A DNA stretch of 33,229 bases from Sphingobacteriaceae bacterium (GCA_023251725.1 JAHEYG010000030.1:1-33229), one strand, 5' to 3'. Counted from the first letter of the stretch, positions 1 to 8,414 are shown. Numbers and translations: made by a program. The notes: a model not told the origin generated them from the letters alone.

Positions 1-189
1 AGTATCATATGGGAAATTTTGCCAAAAGCAATCGGCCCTCTCCGCATTTTTCCAAACAGTTTCATTTAAATCACCATCCACAATAATTTTTTCAGAAATT
101 TTAGAAACGGAAACTGATTTAGCGGGTTGGTCTTGTGACTGAGAGTAAAAGTTTACTAGGGAGAAATAAAAAATAAAGATGTTTCTCAA
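1..189 (-). CDS. N-terminus of DUF5916/CBM9-like outer-membrane protein (partial)
   Basis: Partial gene running off the left edge; only about 63 N-terminal residues are present. The reading frame opens with a hydrophobic signal peptide (RNIFIFYFSLVNFYSQ) followed by IIVDGDLNETVW and FWQNFPYDT. This matches the start of the carbohydrate-binding-family-9-like domain of DUF5916 proteins (pattern: iDG-x-ldE-x-W ... F-x-Q-x-x-P). Members are large Bacteroidota proteins with a predicted C-terminal outer-membrane barrel; their function is not well defined. The start is uncertain. A TTG at 189 places the signal peptide directly at the N-terminus. An in-frame ATG at 270 lies inside an octamer repeat array and would add an unlikely tail. 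It is downstream of, and on the same strand as, the sirtuin gene. Confidence 0.6.
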   Translation of the reverse strand, partial: MRNIFIFYFSLVNFYSQSQDQPAKSVSVSKISEKIIVDGDLNETVWKNAERADCFWQNFPYDT

Positions 190-213
190 TAGAATAGATA
201 ATTGGAAAGCTGT

Positions 214-294
214 ATGGTTAAATAGTTGAATGGTTATTGATTTATTTTGAGAATAGAGAAACTTAACCATTTAATCATTTAACCATAAAACCAT
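214..294. repeat. Inverted array of octamers (ATGGTTAA / TTAACCAT)
   Basis: Three head-to-tail octamers of the ATGGTTAA type (214-237) are followed, after a 25-base spacer, by four octamers of the complementary TTAACCAT type (263-294, including TTAATCAT and AAAACCAT variants). The two blocks can pair into a long AT-rich stem. It fills most of the gap between the sirtuin stop and the DUF5916-like gene, so it may act as a transcript end or attenuator. That role is inference. Confidence 0.6.
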
Positions 295-316
295 TTAACT
301 ATTTTCAATCTAAACT

Positions 317-1015
317 TTAAAGTTTCACCGCCTGCAATTGTTCTTTGAATATTTTCATTCCTTCTGATGCCACCGCTTTTATGTGTTTAAGATTAGCAAC
401 ATAATCTAAATTAAATTCGCCCGGATCAATTAACCATTTTAATGCTGTTTGCGGAACGTAATTTAAAATTCCTGCCGCCGGATAAACATTCAGTGAAGTT
501 CCGATTACCACAAACAAATCGGCCTTTTCTGCAATCAAAATAGCATTGTCCATTTCAGGAACCATTTCGCCAAACCAAACAATGTGTGGCCTTAACTGAG
601 AACCTTTTTCACATCTGTCTCCCATTTTTACTTCCCACTTATTTAGTTTAGAAATTAATTTTTCATCTACCGAACTTCTTACTTTCATTATTTCACCATG
701 CAAATGCAACACATCCTTACTACCGGCCCGCTCGTGCAAATCATCAATGTTTTGCGTAATTATTTTTATGTTGAAAGTATTGCTTAAAGTCGCAATTATT
801 TTGTGCGCCTCATTCGGCAAAGCTTCCATCACTTGCTTGCGACGTAAATTGTAAAAATTATTTACTAAAGCCGGATCTTTTGCCCAGGCCTCGGGCGTTG
901 CCACATCTTCAATTTTAAATTCTTCCCATAGGCCACCCGCGTCTCTGAATGTTTTCAGTCCGCTCTCGGCACTTACTCCTGCCCCGCTAAATATGACCAG
1001 ATTTTTTTTAGACAT
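317..1015 (-). CDS. cobB: NAD-dependent protein deacylase, CobB/SIRT5-like (Sir2 family)
   Basis: 232-residue sirtuin that removes acyl groups from lysine using NAD+. Visible motifs: NAD-binding GAGVSAESG at 11-19 with TFRD at 22-25; TQNIDDLHERAG at 87-98; the catalytic histidine in LHGE (H106); RPHIVWFGE further on. FYNLRR at 54-59 contains the Y-x-x-R pair (Y55, R58) that in CobB and SIRT5 binds acidic acyl groups, so desuccinylase activity as well as deacetylase activity is plausible. The segment that normally carries four zinc-binding cysteines keeps only one, so the structural zinc site appears lost; I recall similar zinc-less members in Bacteroidota. It starts 22 bases downstream of the DPP IV-like peptidase gene and is probably co-transcribed with it. 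Confidence 0.93.
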   Translation of the reverse strand: MSKKNLVIFSGAGVSAESGLKTFRDAGGLWEEFKIEDVATPEAWAKDPALVNNFYNLRRKQVMEALPNEAHKIIATLSNTFNIKIITQNIDDLHERAGSKDVLHLHGEIMKVRSSVDEKLISKLNKWEVKMGDRCEKGSQLRPHIVWFGEMVPEMDNAILIAEKADLFVVIGTSLNVYPAAGILNYVPQTALKWLIDPGEFNLDYVANLKHIKAVASEGMKIFKEQLQAVKL

Positions 1016-1037
1016 TTTTTCTATTCGCCAAGTTACA

Positions 1038-3215
1038 TTACAAATTTTGCTTTACAAAATCCAGAATTTTAGTGTACAAATGTAAACGTGTAAATCCACC
1101 AAAGATGCCGTGGTTTTTATTGGGATAAGCCATAAAATCAAAAGGAATATTATACATCACCATGGCATTAGCCATTTCCATAGTATTTTGAAAATGCACA
1201 TTATCATCGGCGCTGCCGTGTACCAATAAAAATTTTCCTTTTATACTCTTCGCAAAATTAACCGGCGAATTATCTTCGTAACCACTTTTATTATCGGCAG
1301 GCTTTCTTAAAAAACGCTCAGTATAAATATTATCATAATATTTCCAATTAGTAACCGGCGCCACTGCAATTGCCATCTTAAAATATTCTGCTCCTTTTGT
1401 AATTAATAATGAAGCCATGTAGCCGCCATAACTCCATCCCTGAAATCCAATTCTTTTTTTATCCACGTAAGTTAAATTGCCTAAATACTTTGCCACTTCA
1501 ATCTGATCAATAGTTTCTAATTTTCCCAATTGCAAATACGTGCTGTGTTTAAATTGCCGTCCTCTCCCCTGCGTACCTCTGTTATCCACGCAAACTACCA
1601 TGTATCCTTCCTGACAAAGCATTTGATGCCACCAATAATCATTATCCCAAGCATTATTGCACTCGTTGCCGCCAGGACCACCATACGTGTACATATAAAC
1701 AGGATATTTTTTACTTTCATCAAAATTTTGGGGCTTCATCATCCAGCCATTTAATTCAACGCTTTCAGAAGTTTTAAAAGCAAAAAATGTTTTCTCAGAT
1801 AATTTATAACTTTTCATTTTTTCTTTCAACGATTTATTATCTTCTAAAACTTTTACCAATTTACCATCGGCGGTATGCAATTCGTAAACCGGTGGAGTAT
1901 TGGCATTGCTGTAAGAACTCACATAATATTTAAATCCCGCAGCGAAATCAGCACTTGTTTGCCCATCTGCGTTTGACAATCTTTTTTTAGCGCTGCCATC
2001 TAATTTTACACTGTACAAACCGCGGTTAATGGCACCTTGCTCTGTGGAAGTATAAAACAGTGTATTTGTTTTTTCGTCGTAGCCATTAAAATCGGTTAGA
2101 TCCCAATTGCCTTTTGTAATTTGATTAATTAATTTTCCTGAAAAATCGTAATAATATAATTGCTTAAACTCATCCTGTTCGCTGCTCCAAATAAATCCTT
2201 TGTTGCCCGAAAGAAAAGTTAAGTCATCGGTAATTTCAATATATGTTTTTGCTTCTTCAGTTAAAATAATTTTTGTTGTACCATCGCCGGCATTAGCAAA
2301 TAACAATTCCACTTTATTTTGCAAACGGTTCATTCGCTCGATAGCTAATATCTGCGGATCCTTAGTCCAGATAACTCTGGGTATATAAATATCTTTTTCG
2401 GTTCCTGTATTAGCCACAATTGTTTTTGCCGTATTGCTGTCGAAAATATTTACTGATACAATTGAATTATCTTCGCCGGCTTTGGGATATTTAAAAGTTT
2501 CTTTTACCGGATACAAAGCGCCTTTATACAAATCCATACTGTATTCTTTTACATTGGTTTCATCAAATCTGATGAAAGCTAAATAGCGGCTATCGGCACT
2601 CCACGAAAACATATTGGCTTTCGAAAACTCTTCTTCGTACACCCAATCGGCCCATCCATTTTTTATTTTATTATGTTCGCCGTCTTTGGTGATTTGAATT
2701 TCTTCATTGCTCTCGAGATTTTTATAAAATAAATTATTATCTCTCACAAATGCCACTTTTTTTGAATCGGGCGAAAACGTGGGAAACATTTGTTTTCCAT
2801 TAGATGACAATTCAATTAGTTTTTTTGACTTTATATCAAAAACATAATTTTTTGCAGTGGCCGAACGACGATAAATATGTTCAGGTTCGGTAGAAAGAAT
2901 TATTTTGGATTCATCCGGACTAAATTGATATCCCGAAAGGTCAATCACTTTCCCATTAAACTTAACATCGTCGCCCTTTACCAGAACACTCACTTTTTTA
3001 TCCGACTTAATATCATATTTTACCAAATCCTGCAGATCGCCTGCTTTTTCCAAATCGGTAAAGTGCATTCCGTCAAGCATAGCATTATAACCATCGGTTG
3101 CTGCCGAACGGAAAGTATATTTTACCCAAAGATCCTCAAGCGTAATTTTGGATTGACCAATAGCATTAAAACAAAGGTTTATTACAATGATTAATACAGT
3201 AAATAAATGTCGCAT
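1038..3215 (-). CDS. Dipeptidyl peptidase IV-type serine peptidase (family S9B)
   Basis: 725 residues with an N-terminal signal peptide (about residues 1-21, ending NAIGQ), so probably periplasmic. Residues about 30-480 form the DPP IV-type beta-propeller, and 490-725 the alpha/beta-hydrolase domain. The nucleophile is S595 in GWSYGGYM, the acid is in HGSADDNVHF (D670/D671), and the base is H702 in NKNHGI. The double-glutamate loop that anchors the substrate N-terminus is present (DWVYEEE, E194-E196). This supports true X-Pro/Ala dipeptide release rather than plain prolyl endopeptidase activity. Known role of the family: trimming dipeptides from peptides during periplasmic peptide use. First gene of the transcript that continues into the sirtuin. 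The 217-base gap upstream is shared with the divergent response regulator. Confidence 0.92.
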   Translation of the reverse strand: MRHLFTVLIIVINLCFNAIGQSKITLEDLWVKYTFRSAATDGYNAMLDGMHFTDLEKAGDLQDLVKYDIKSDKKVSVLVKGDDVKFNGKVIDLSGYQFSPDESKIILSTEPEHIYRRSATAKNYVFDIKSKKLIELSSNGKQMFPTFSPDSKKVAFVRDNNLFYKNLESNEEIQITKDGEHNKIKNGWADWVYEEEFSKANMFSWSADSRYLAFIRFDETNVKEYSMDLYKGALYPVKETFKYPKAGEDNSIVSVNIFDSNTAKTIVANTGTEKDIYIPRVIWTKDPQILAIERMNRLQNKVELLFANAGDGTTKIILTEEAKTYIEITDDLTFLSGNKGFIWSSEQDEFKQLYYYDFSGKLINQITKGNWDLTDFNGYDEKTNTLFYTSTEQGAINRGLYSVKLDGSAKKRLSNADGQTSADFAAGFKYYVSSYSNANTPPVYELHTADGKLVKVLEDNKSLKEKMKSYKLSEKTFFAFKTSESVELNGWMMKPQNFDESKKYPVYMYTYGGPGGNECNNAWDNDYWWHQMLCQEGYMVVCVDNRGTQGRGRQFKHSTYLQLGKLETIDQIEVAKYLGNLTYVDKKRIGFQGWSYGGYMASLLITKGAEYFKMAIAVAPVTNWKYYDNIYTERFLRKPADNKSGYEDNSPVNFAKSIKGKFLLVHGSADDNVHFQNTMEMANAMVMYNIPFDFMAYPNKNHGIFGGFTRLHLYTKILDFVKQNL

Positions 3216-3345
3216 GGCGTTAAATTTTATCCTGTGAATTTAATACTTTAATTCCCAAAAATTCAGGTTCATTCTTTAAAATCACGCCTTTTACGTGAGT
3301 AAATTGTTATTAATAAGTGATTCTGTTCAAAACAATTCTGCATTT

Positions 3346-3362
3346 CACTCAATTGTTGAGTG
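3346..3362. promoter_or_regulatory. Perfect 7-bp-arm palindrome in a divergent promoter region
   Basis: CACTCAA and TTGAGTG arms are separated by three bases, in the middle of the 217-base gap between the DPP IV gene (minus) and the LytTR regulator (plus). A short symmetric site in a divergent intergenic region could be an operator, but no regulator can be assigned. It does not look like the direct-repeat site typical of LytTR proteins. Confidence 0.3.
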
Positions 3363-3432
3363 GTTTCAATAAATTTAGTTCGCTAATTAAATTTTTATTT
3401 TTAGATTTAGCCTCATAACGTAAATCCATCCT

Positions 3433-4176
3433 ATGCAAAGATATCGCGCCTTAATCATCGATGATGAAGAGAACAGCCGCAGCAACACAATGAATATGCT
3501 GCAAAATTATTGTCCCGAAGTTGAAATTGTTGGAGAAGCTTCCAGCGGTCCGGAGGGAAAAGTTAAAATTCAGGAATTAAAACCGCACGTAGTTTTTTTA
3601 GATATAAACATGCCCGGCATGAGTGGTTTTGAAATGCTGGAAGGTATTTATAACCGCGATTTTTGCGTGGTATTTTTAACAGCTTATAGCGAACACGGGA
3701 TTAATGCCGTTAAAGCCGGCGCTACAGATTACCTGATGAAACCTCTTATTTTAAGTGAGCTTCAGGGAGCAGTTAGAAAAACAATTCAGCATTACGAAGC
3801 AAAAGGCGGAATTGGTTCAAAAGAAGAAAAAGATAAAAACCTGGTTTTAATTAATCACAGCAAAGGATTTAATTTAATTGATTTTAAAGATATTGTTTGG
3901 TTAGAAGCCAATGATAATTACACTACGTTGTATTTACATAATCTTAAAAAAATTGTTGCTTCTAAAACTTTAAAAGAGTTTGAAGCGATATTACCTTCCA
4001 ACGAGTTTTTCAGAACGCATCGTTCTACATTAATAAACGTGGCCTTCATTAAAGAATATAGCAATAACGAAGGCGGCGAAGTTATTTTGAGCGATGGCAC
4101 CCACGTTCAAATATCAAAAGCGCGCGTGCAGGAATTTGCCGATTTTATTAAAAACCGTTCGGTTTCGCCTAAGTAG
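3433..4176 (+). CDS. LytTR-family response regulator
   Basis: 247 residues. The receiver domain spans residues about 4-120: acidic pair IDDEE at 9-13, phospho-acceptor D57 in FLDINMPGMSG, T83 in FLTAYSE, and K103 in MKP. After a short linker, residues about 137-242 form a LytTR DNA-binding domain (WLEANDNYTTLYL, then FFRTHRSTLINV, then DGTHVQISKAR). The kinase gene follows 151 bases downstream and is of the LytS class that normally pairs with such regulators, so the two form a two-component system. Targets cannot be read from this window; the T9SS cargo gene behind the kinase is one candidate. The ATG start is directly followed by the receiver fold. Confidence 0.95.
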   Translation: MQRYRALIIDDEENSRSNTMNMLQNYCPEVEIVGEASSGPEGKVKIQELKPHVVFLDINMPGMSGFEMLEGIYNRDFCVVFLTAYSEHGINAVKAGATDYLMKPLILSELQGAVRKTIQHYEAKGGIGSKEEKDKNLVLINHSKGFNLIDFKDIVWLEANDNYTTLYLHNLKKIVASKTLKEFEAILPSNEFFRTHRSTLINVAFIKEYSNNEGGEVILSDGTHVQISKARVQEFADFIKNRSVSPK

Positions 4177-4194
4177 AACTTACAGCTTTTTTTA

Positions 4195-4285
4195 ACCACT
4201 AAGACACTAAGAACACGCAGAAACACTAAGAAATCTAAGTGCAACTTAGTGTTCTTAGTGTCCGATAGCCATCGGACTTAGTGGT
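4195..4285. repeat. Large imperfect inverted repeat carrying a nested palindrome
   Basis: The left arm (4195-4216) begins ACCACTAAGACAC and pairs with a right arm split in two: GTGTTCTTAGTGT at 4249-4261 and CTTAGTGGT at 4277-4285. The bases in between (4262-4276) complete the palindrome TCCGATAGCCATCGGA. Removing them restores a perfect match to the left arm. It lies 19 bases after the regulator stop and before the kinase, so it can fold in the transcript and may weaken read-through into the kinase gene. Confidence 0.75.
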
Positions 4286-4295
4286 AAATTTTATT

Positions 4296-4330
4296 TTGAT
4301 ATTCAATTTTTAGAACCGCCCATAATTTTG
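4296..4330 (+). promoter_or_regulatory. Candidate Bacteroidota promoter for the sensor kinase gene
   Basis: TAATTTTG at 4323-4330 fits the Bacteroidota -7 consensus TAnnTTTG. A TTG at 4296-4298 lies 24 bases upstream, a little more than usual. The box overlaps the TTG otherwise taken as the kinase start codon, so either the box or the start call is likely to be wrong. Confidence 0.4.
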
Positions 4331-7324
4331 TACTTTTATATCTTATCGGAATTAAGCCGATTTGCGAATATCAAACCTTATCTGTTTTTAATATTTTGTT
4401 TTTTTGCTTCGTTATTTACGGCGCAAAATAAGTCTTTTTCTTACCAGCATTACGGTGCTGAGGATGGTTTAAGCAATTCTACTATTTTATCCATTAAACA
4501 AGGGCCGAACGGATTAATGTACATGGTTACTCCCAACGGAATTTATTCTTACGACGGGTACAATTTTATAAAAATTAAAACCGAAAATTATAAATCCAAT
4601 TCCATTCGCAACATTAATTTCGATTTAAATAAATTACTCATCATTAATCGCGATGAAGGGGGAATTTTTTCTTATGACCCGGCGACAAAACGAGTGGACA
4701 GCGCTAAAAATTTAAAATTTAAAAAACCGGTAGATGAATTATTAATTTCTGGAGATTACGCTTACAGTTTAACCGAACAAATTGCTATCAGTACTCTTAA
4801 CATTAAAACCAACACTCAGGCGCCTGATGAATTAAGAAAAAATGATAATATAAATACGCCGTATTGTTTATTTAAAACTTCCGATGGAAAAGTGTTGGTA
4901 GGGAGAAGAGACGGGCTCTACCAATTTAACGGCGCTCTTCTACAAAAAGTAAGCGATCTAAAAAACATTCCTGTATATTCTATTGCCGAAGATCGCGAAC
5001 ATAAAATTGTGGTGACATCTGCCAACGAGATTTTCATTCTTAATAATTATAAAACCGAAAATGTATTGCATCCAAAATTTAAACCTAACGCAAAAACCTT
5101 TTTATCGAGCGGCGAAAAAGAAATTAGTAAGCTTAGTATTGATATTTATAATCGTTATTGGTTTACAGCCTATCCCGGCAATAATTTGTACATGTTAGAA
5201 AACAATAGTTTATACGATGTATTTGAATTGCTAAACATTTCCACCAATCTTATTAATTGCATTACAAAAGATAAAAATAATAATATTTGGATAGGAACAT
5301 TTACCGACGGGGTTTATTTCATTCAGAATTCATTTTTAAATAATTTTTCACTCAACTTTAATAAAAAGAATTTATCTGTAAACGAATTAATTTTAAAAAA
5401 TAATTGGGCCATTACCGCAACCAGCAACGGATTGTTTGCTTATAATTACAAAACCACCGAAGCAAAAACACTTTCTTACCCGGATGAATCTTTTCCGGAA
5501 CCCATTTATAACATGGTGTTTGACAATAATAATTTTTATTATTCCAAAGGATTTTCGTTTAAGACAGGAATTACCAATGTAAATGACGAAAAAGGAATTT
5601 TAAAATTTAATCCCATTGTTTCCAAATATGTCTACTTATTAAATAACAAACCCGCCCAAAATATTACAGGCACCCAAGCCCTAATCGTAAATTTAGGAAG
5701 CGTTTACAAAATTAATTTAAGCAATGAAAAAGTTATAGATACTTTAATTTCTTTTTCGGATTATAAAATAAAAATTAATTCGATGTTGATTCGCGATAAC
5801 GATTTGTTCATAGGAACGTCGAGCGGATTAACGCTTTTAAATTTAAAAGATAAATCCTTTAAAAATTTTACTGAATTCCCTTCCATTAACCAAATTACTT
5901 TAATAAACGGAAAAATTTACATTGCACACGATAACGGCTTAAGTATTTATGAAGACAACCTGCCTGCCGACGCGAAGGCTGAGTTACGGCAGGCAGGAAA
6001 ACTCATTCAACAAATAGGAGAGATAAAGTTAACTGCCGTAAAAAAAATAAAATACTTCGACGATAAAATATGGCTGGCTACGCTAAATGGTTTGTATTTA
6101 TGCGATACACAATTTAATCCCTTAATGGTTTACAATAAATCTAACGGATTGCTTTCAAATTCAATTAACGATATTACTTTCGACAATAACATTGCGTGCA
6201 TCGCTACCGGTAACGGAATTTCGTTCTCTAATTTAAAAGAATTAACCACCAGTCGTTTTAAACCCGAAAATGTAAAAATTGAATATTACGGAATCGACAG
6301 CGCAACTTTTTTTAATGCCCCCGAAAATATTAAAATTACTGCCGCGCAAAACGATCTTTATATTTATTTTTCTAGTCCGCTTTTTAGTAAACCCAATAAA
6401 CAATTTTTTAAATATCAATCAGATAACGGCAAATGGACCGATGTAGATAATTCACCATTGCATTTAGCGCCTTCCGGAGGAAAACATCAAATTCAAATTA
6501 AAGCATCGGCCGATAACATTAATTGGAGTGATCCGGTAACCATTACCGTTGAAAAAGAAATAAAATTTACCGAAACTGGCGGAGTTTATTTTGCCATTAC
6601 CATTGGGAGTTTACTAATAATTATATTGATAAGTTATTTTTGGATTAAGCAAGTAAAAAAGAAAGCGGTAAAACGTGTTCAGGAAGAACAGCAAATTAAT
6701 TTATTGAAACATCAGGCAATGAATTCGTTGTTGAGTCCGCATTTTATTTTTAACTCCCTTACCTCCATTCAAAATTACATTAACACAAATAACAGTTTAA
6801 TGGCGAGTGAATACCTGGCCAAATTTTCGCGATTAATTCGGATGATTATTGAAAAAGCTTCTCAGAGTCAAATTTCTTTAAAAGACGAAGTGGCGCGTTT
6901 AAATTATTATTTAGAATTAGAAAAAGAACGTTTTAAAAATAAATTTGATTTTAAGATACATGTTGATCCGGTACTCGATGTTGAAAATGTAACGATTCCT
7001 AATATGATTATTCAGCCTCATGCCGAGAACTCAATTATTCACGGGATACTTCCAAAAAATGCGCACGGTACTTTGGTAATTTCTTTCAACAAAAATAAAA
7101 ACAACGAATTGATAATAACGATTGAAGACGATGGCATTGGATTTATAAAAGCAAAAGAATTTGCCAAAAGCAGTCATAAATCGCTGGGCACTTCTACTAT
7201 TTCAAACATTTTGGAAATAAATTCGAAACTGTATAATAAAAAACAAAGTGTAAAAATGGAGGACAAAAGTTTATTTAATCCGCCATCTAATGGAACTTTA
7301 ACAACGATAACGATTGAATTGTGA
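4328..7324 (+). CDS. Two-component sensor: beta-propeller, Y_Y_Y, LytS-type histidine kinase
   Basis: Up to 998 residues. A hydrophobic signal segment (about 19-36, YLFLIFCFFASLFTAQ) is followed by a large periplasmic two-component-regulator propeller region to about residue 690, with blades of the type NNIWIGTFTDGVY. Next come a Y_Y_Y-like immunoglobulin domain (about 690-745), one membrane helix (about 752-774) and a cytoplasmic His_kinase domain with the phospho-acceptor H805 in LLSPHFIFNSL. The HATPase region follows: N-box HAENSIIHG at 898-906 and EDDGIGF at 933-939. It senses an external or periplasmic signal and probably phosphorylates the LytTR regulator just upstream. The start is uncertain: the frame offers TTG at 4328, which overlaps a good -7 box, and no nearby ATG. 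Residues 544-557 are encoded by an inserted palindrome. Confidence 0.92.
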   Translation: MYFYILSELSRFANIKPYLFLIFCFFASLFTAQNKSFSYQHYGAEDGLSNSTILSIKQGPNGLMYMVTPNGIYSYDGYNFIKIKTENYKSNSIRNINFDLNKLLIINRDEGGIFSYDPATKRVDSAKNLKFKKPVDELLISGDYAYSLTEQIAISTLNIKTNTQAPDELRKNDNINTPYCLFKTSDGKVLVGRRDGLYQFNGALLQKVSDLKNIPVYSIAEDREHKIVVTSANEIFILNNYKTENVLHPKFKPNAKTFLSSGEKEISKLSIDIYNRYWFTAYPGNNLYMLENNSLYDVFELLNISTNLINCITKDKNNNIWIGTFTDGVYFIQNSFLNNFSLNFNKKNLSVNELILKNNWAITATSNGLFAYNYKTTEAKTLSYPDESFPEPIYNMVFDNNNFYYSKGFSFKTGITNVNDEKGILKFNPIVSKYVYLLNNKPAQNITGTQALIVNLGSVYKINLSNEKVIDTLISFSDYKIKINSMLIRDNDLFIGTSSGLTLLNLKDKSFKNFTEFPSINQITLINGKIYIAHDNGLSIYEDNLPADAKAELRQAGKLIQQIGEIKLTAVKKIKYFDDKIWLATLNGLYLCDTQFNPLMVYNKSNGLLSNSINDITFDNNIACIATGNGISFSNLKELTTSRFKPENVKIEYYGIDSATFFNAPENIKITAAQNDLYIYFSSPLFSKPNKQFFKYQSDNGKWTDVDNSPLHLAPSGGKHQIQIKASADNINWSDPVTITVEKEIKFTETGGVYFAITIGSLLIIILISYFWIKQVKKKAVKRVQEEQQINLLKHQAMNSLLSPHFIFNSLTSIQNYINTNNSLMASEYLAKFSRLIRMIIEKASQSQISLKDEVARLNYYLELEKERFKNKFDFKIHVDPVLDVENVTIPNMIIQPHAENSIIHGILPKNAHGTLVISFNKNKNNELIITIEDDGIGFIKAKEFAKSSHKSLGTSTISNILEINSKLYNKKQSVKMEDKSLFNPPSNGTLTTITIEL
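5959..5997. repeat. 39-bp palindromic element inside the sensor kinase coding sequence
   Basis: Perfect 11-bp arms, CCTGCCTGCCG (5959-5969) and CGGCAGGCAGG (5987-5997), around a 17-base loop. Its G+C content is far above the surrounding gene. The length is 39 bases, a multiple of three, and it is read through in frame as residues 544-557 (LPADAKAELRQAG) in a loop of the propeller. A similar, partly degraded copy lies at 25257-25295. Confidence 0.7.
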
Positions 7325-7359
7325 AGTGGTGAAGTGGTGAGGTAAGAATTAAAAATTAA

Positions 7360-7393
7360 GATTTAGGATTTAGGATTTAGGATTTAGGATTTA
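7360..7393. repeat. Tandem heptamer GATTTAG, nearly five copies
   Basis: Four exact copies of GATTTAG and a partial fifth lie in the 99-base gap between the kinase stop and the T9SS cargo gene. They are preceded by octamers of the type GTGAAGTG (7321-7344), the first of which overlaps the kinase stop codon. Short-period tandem DNA like this could vary in copy number by slippage. Confidence 0.75.
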
Positions 7394-7423
7394 AAAATAA
7401 AATTATTGGTTTGAAAAATTAAA

Positions 7424-8413
7424 TTGAAGAAAAAAATAATATATTTTTTATTTATTTTGGGTTGGACAACCAGTGCTCAGAAGCTAAATCTTTTGCCGGA
7501 TACGGTTGGTATTTGTAAGGGGGAAAGTACTGTTTTGGAAGCAAAAAATACTTCTATTCCTAAAACTGCGTCTTATCATTGGACCAGCATGAAAGGGATT
7601 ACCGACCATGTTGAATATATTAAAGTTAACGAAGAAGGGAAATATTACGTAAAAGTGGCTACAGGAAAAAACACTTACACCGACAGTTGTTACGTTAAAT
7701 TTTATCCCAAACCAAAAAAATTCATTCACGATACTTTAATTTGCAATAGTACATCCGCGATAATTGATGCAAAAAATTCTTCTTACAAATATATCTGGAG
7801 CAATGATGAAACAACGCAGCGTGTGCGCATCGACAATTCAGGAAAATACTGGGTAAAAATAAATAATAAAGGTTGTGCCATAACCGATACTTTTCATGTT
7901 ACGTTTAATTCAGGTTCTGTTCCTAATTTTGGCAATGATGTTACTTTTTGTTTAGCCGAAGAAAATAAGGTACTCAGTATAAAAACTTCGCCCGGTACAA
8001 AAACTATTTGGAACACCGGCGCCACCACTTTTAGTATTAATCCAACTAAAGACGGGATTTACTGGGTAAGAACCGAAAATAAAGTTTGCGGCATAAAAAC
8101 CGACAGCGTAAAAGTAAAACTAAAAGCCTGCGATTGCGAAATTATTGTTCCCAATAGTTTTACCCCCAACGAAGACGGGAGAAACGATTATTTTTTCCCT
8201 GTTTTATCCTGCGACTATTCTTATTATTCGTTTACCGTATTTGATCGCTGGGAAAATATTGTTTTTACAAGTAATAATATAAATGCTAAATGGGACGGAA
8301 GGTTTAAGGGGAATTTATGTCCGGATGACATTTATGTTTATCACATCGAAACTATTGAGAAAAACAGCGGCAAAAAAGAACCGCGCGATGGAAAGATTTC
8401 TTTGTTCAGATAA
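7424..8413 (+). CDS. Secreted protein with Ig-like repeats and T9SS type B (CHU_C) C-terminus
   Basis: 329 residues. Signal peptide about 1-19 (ends TTSAQ), then three related Ig-like repeats of about 70 residues (about 20-95, 96-162, 165-235). Each ends in a G-x-Y-x-V motif: GKYYVK, GKYWVK, GIYWVR. The C-terminal 90 residues contain VPNSFTPNEDGRND and a conserved FDRW, the gliding-motility-associated C-terminal domain that directs proteins through the type IX secretion system. Probably exported and attached to, or released from, the cell surface; the ligand is unknown. The start is a TTG at 7424, giving MKKKIIYFLF; no ATG fits. It follows the two-component genes on the same strand and may be their target or partner (inference). 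Confidence 0.88.
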   Translation: MKKKIIYFLFILGWTTSAQKLNLLPDTVGICKGESTVLEAKNTSIPKTASYHWTSMKGITDHVEYIKVNEEGKYYVKVATGKNTYTDSCYVKFYPKPKKFIHDTLICNSTSAIIDAKNSSYKYIWSNDETTQRVRIDNSGKYWVKINNKGCAITDTFHVTFNSGSVPNFGNDVTFCLAEENKVLSIKTSPGTKTIWNTGATTFSINPTKDGIYWVRTENKVCGIKTDSVKVKLKACDCEIIVPNSFTPNEDGRNDYFFPVLSCDYSYYSFTVFDRWENIVFTSNNINAKWDGRFKGNLCPDDIYVYHIETIEKNSGKKEPRDGKISLFR

Positions 8414-8414
8414 A

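Noticed and set aside
4195-4285. CRISPR-like or other regular array, because of the repeated CACTAAGA units.
   Set aside because: The units are unevenly spaced and lack unique spacers; the structure is an inverted repeat. No cas genes are present.
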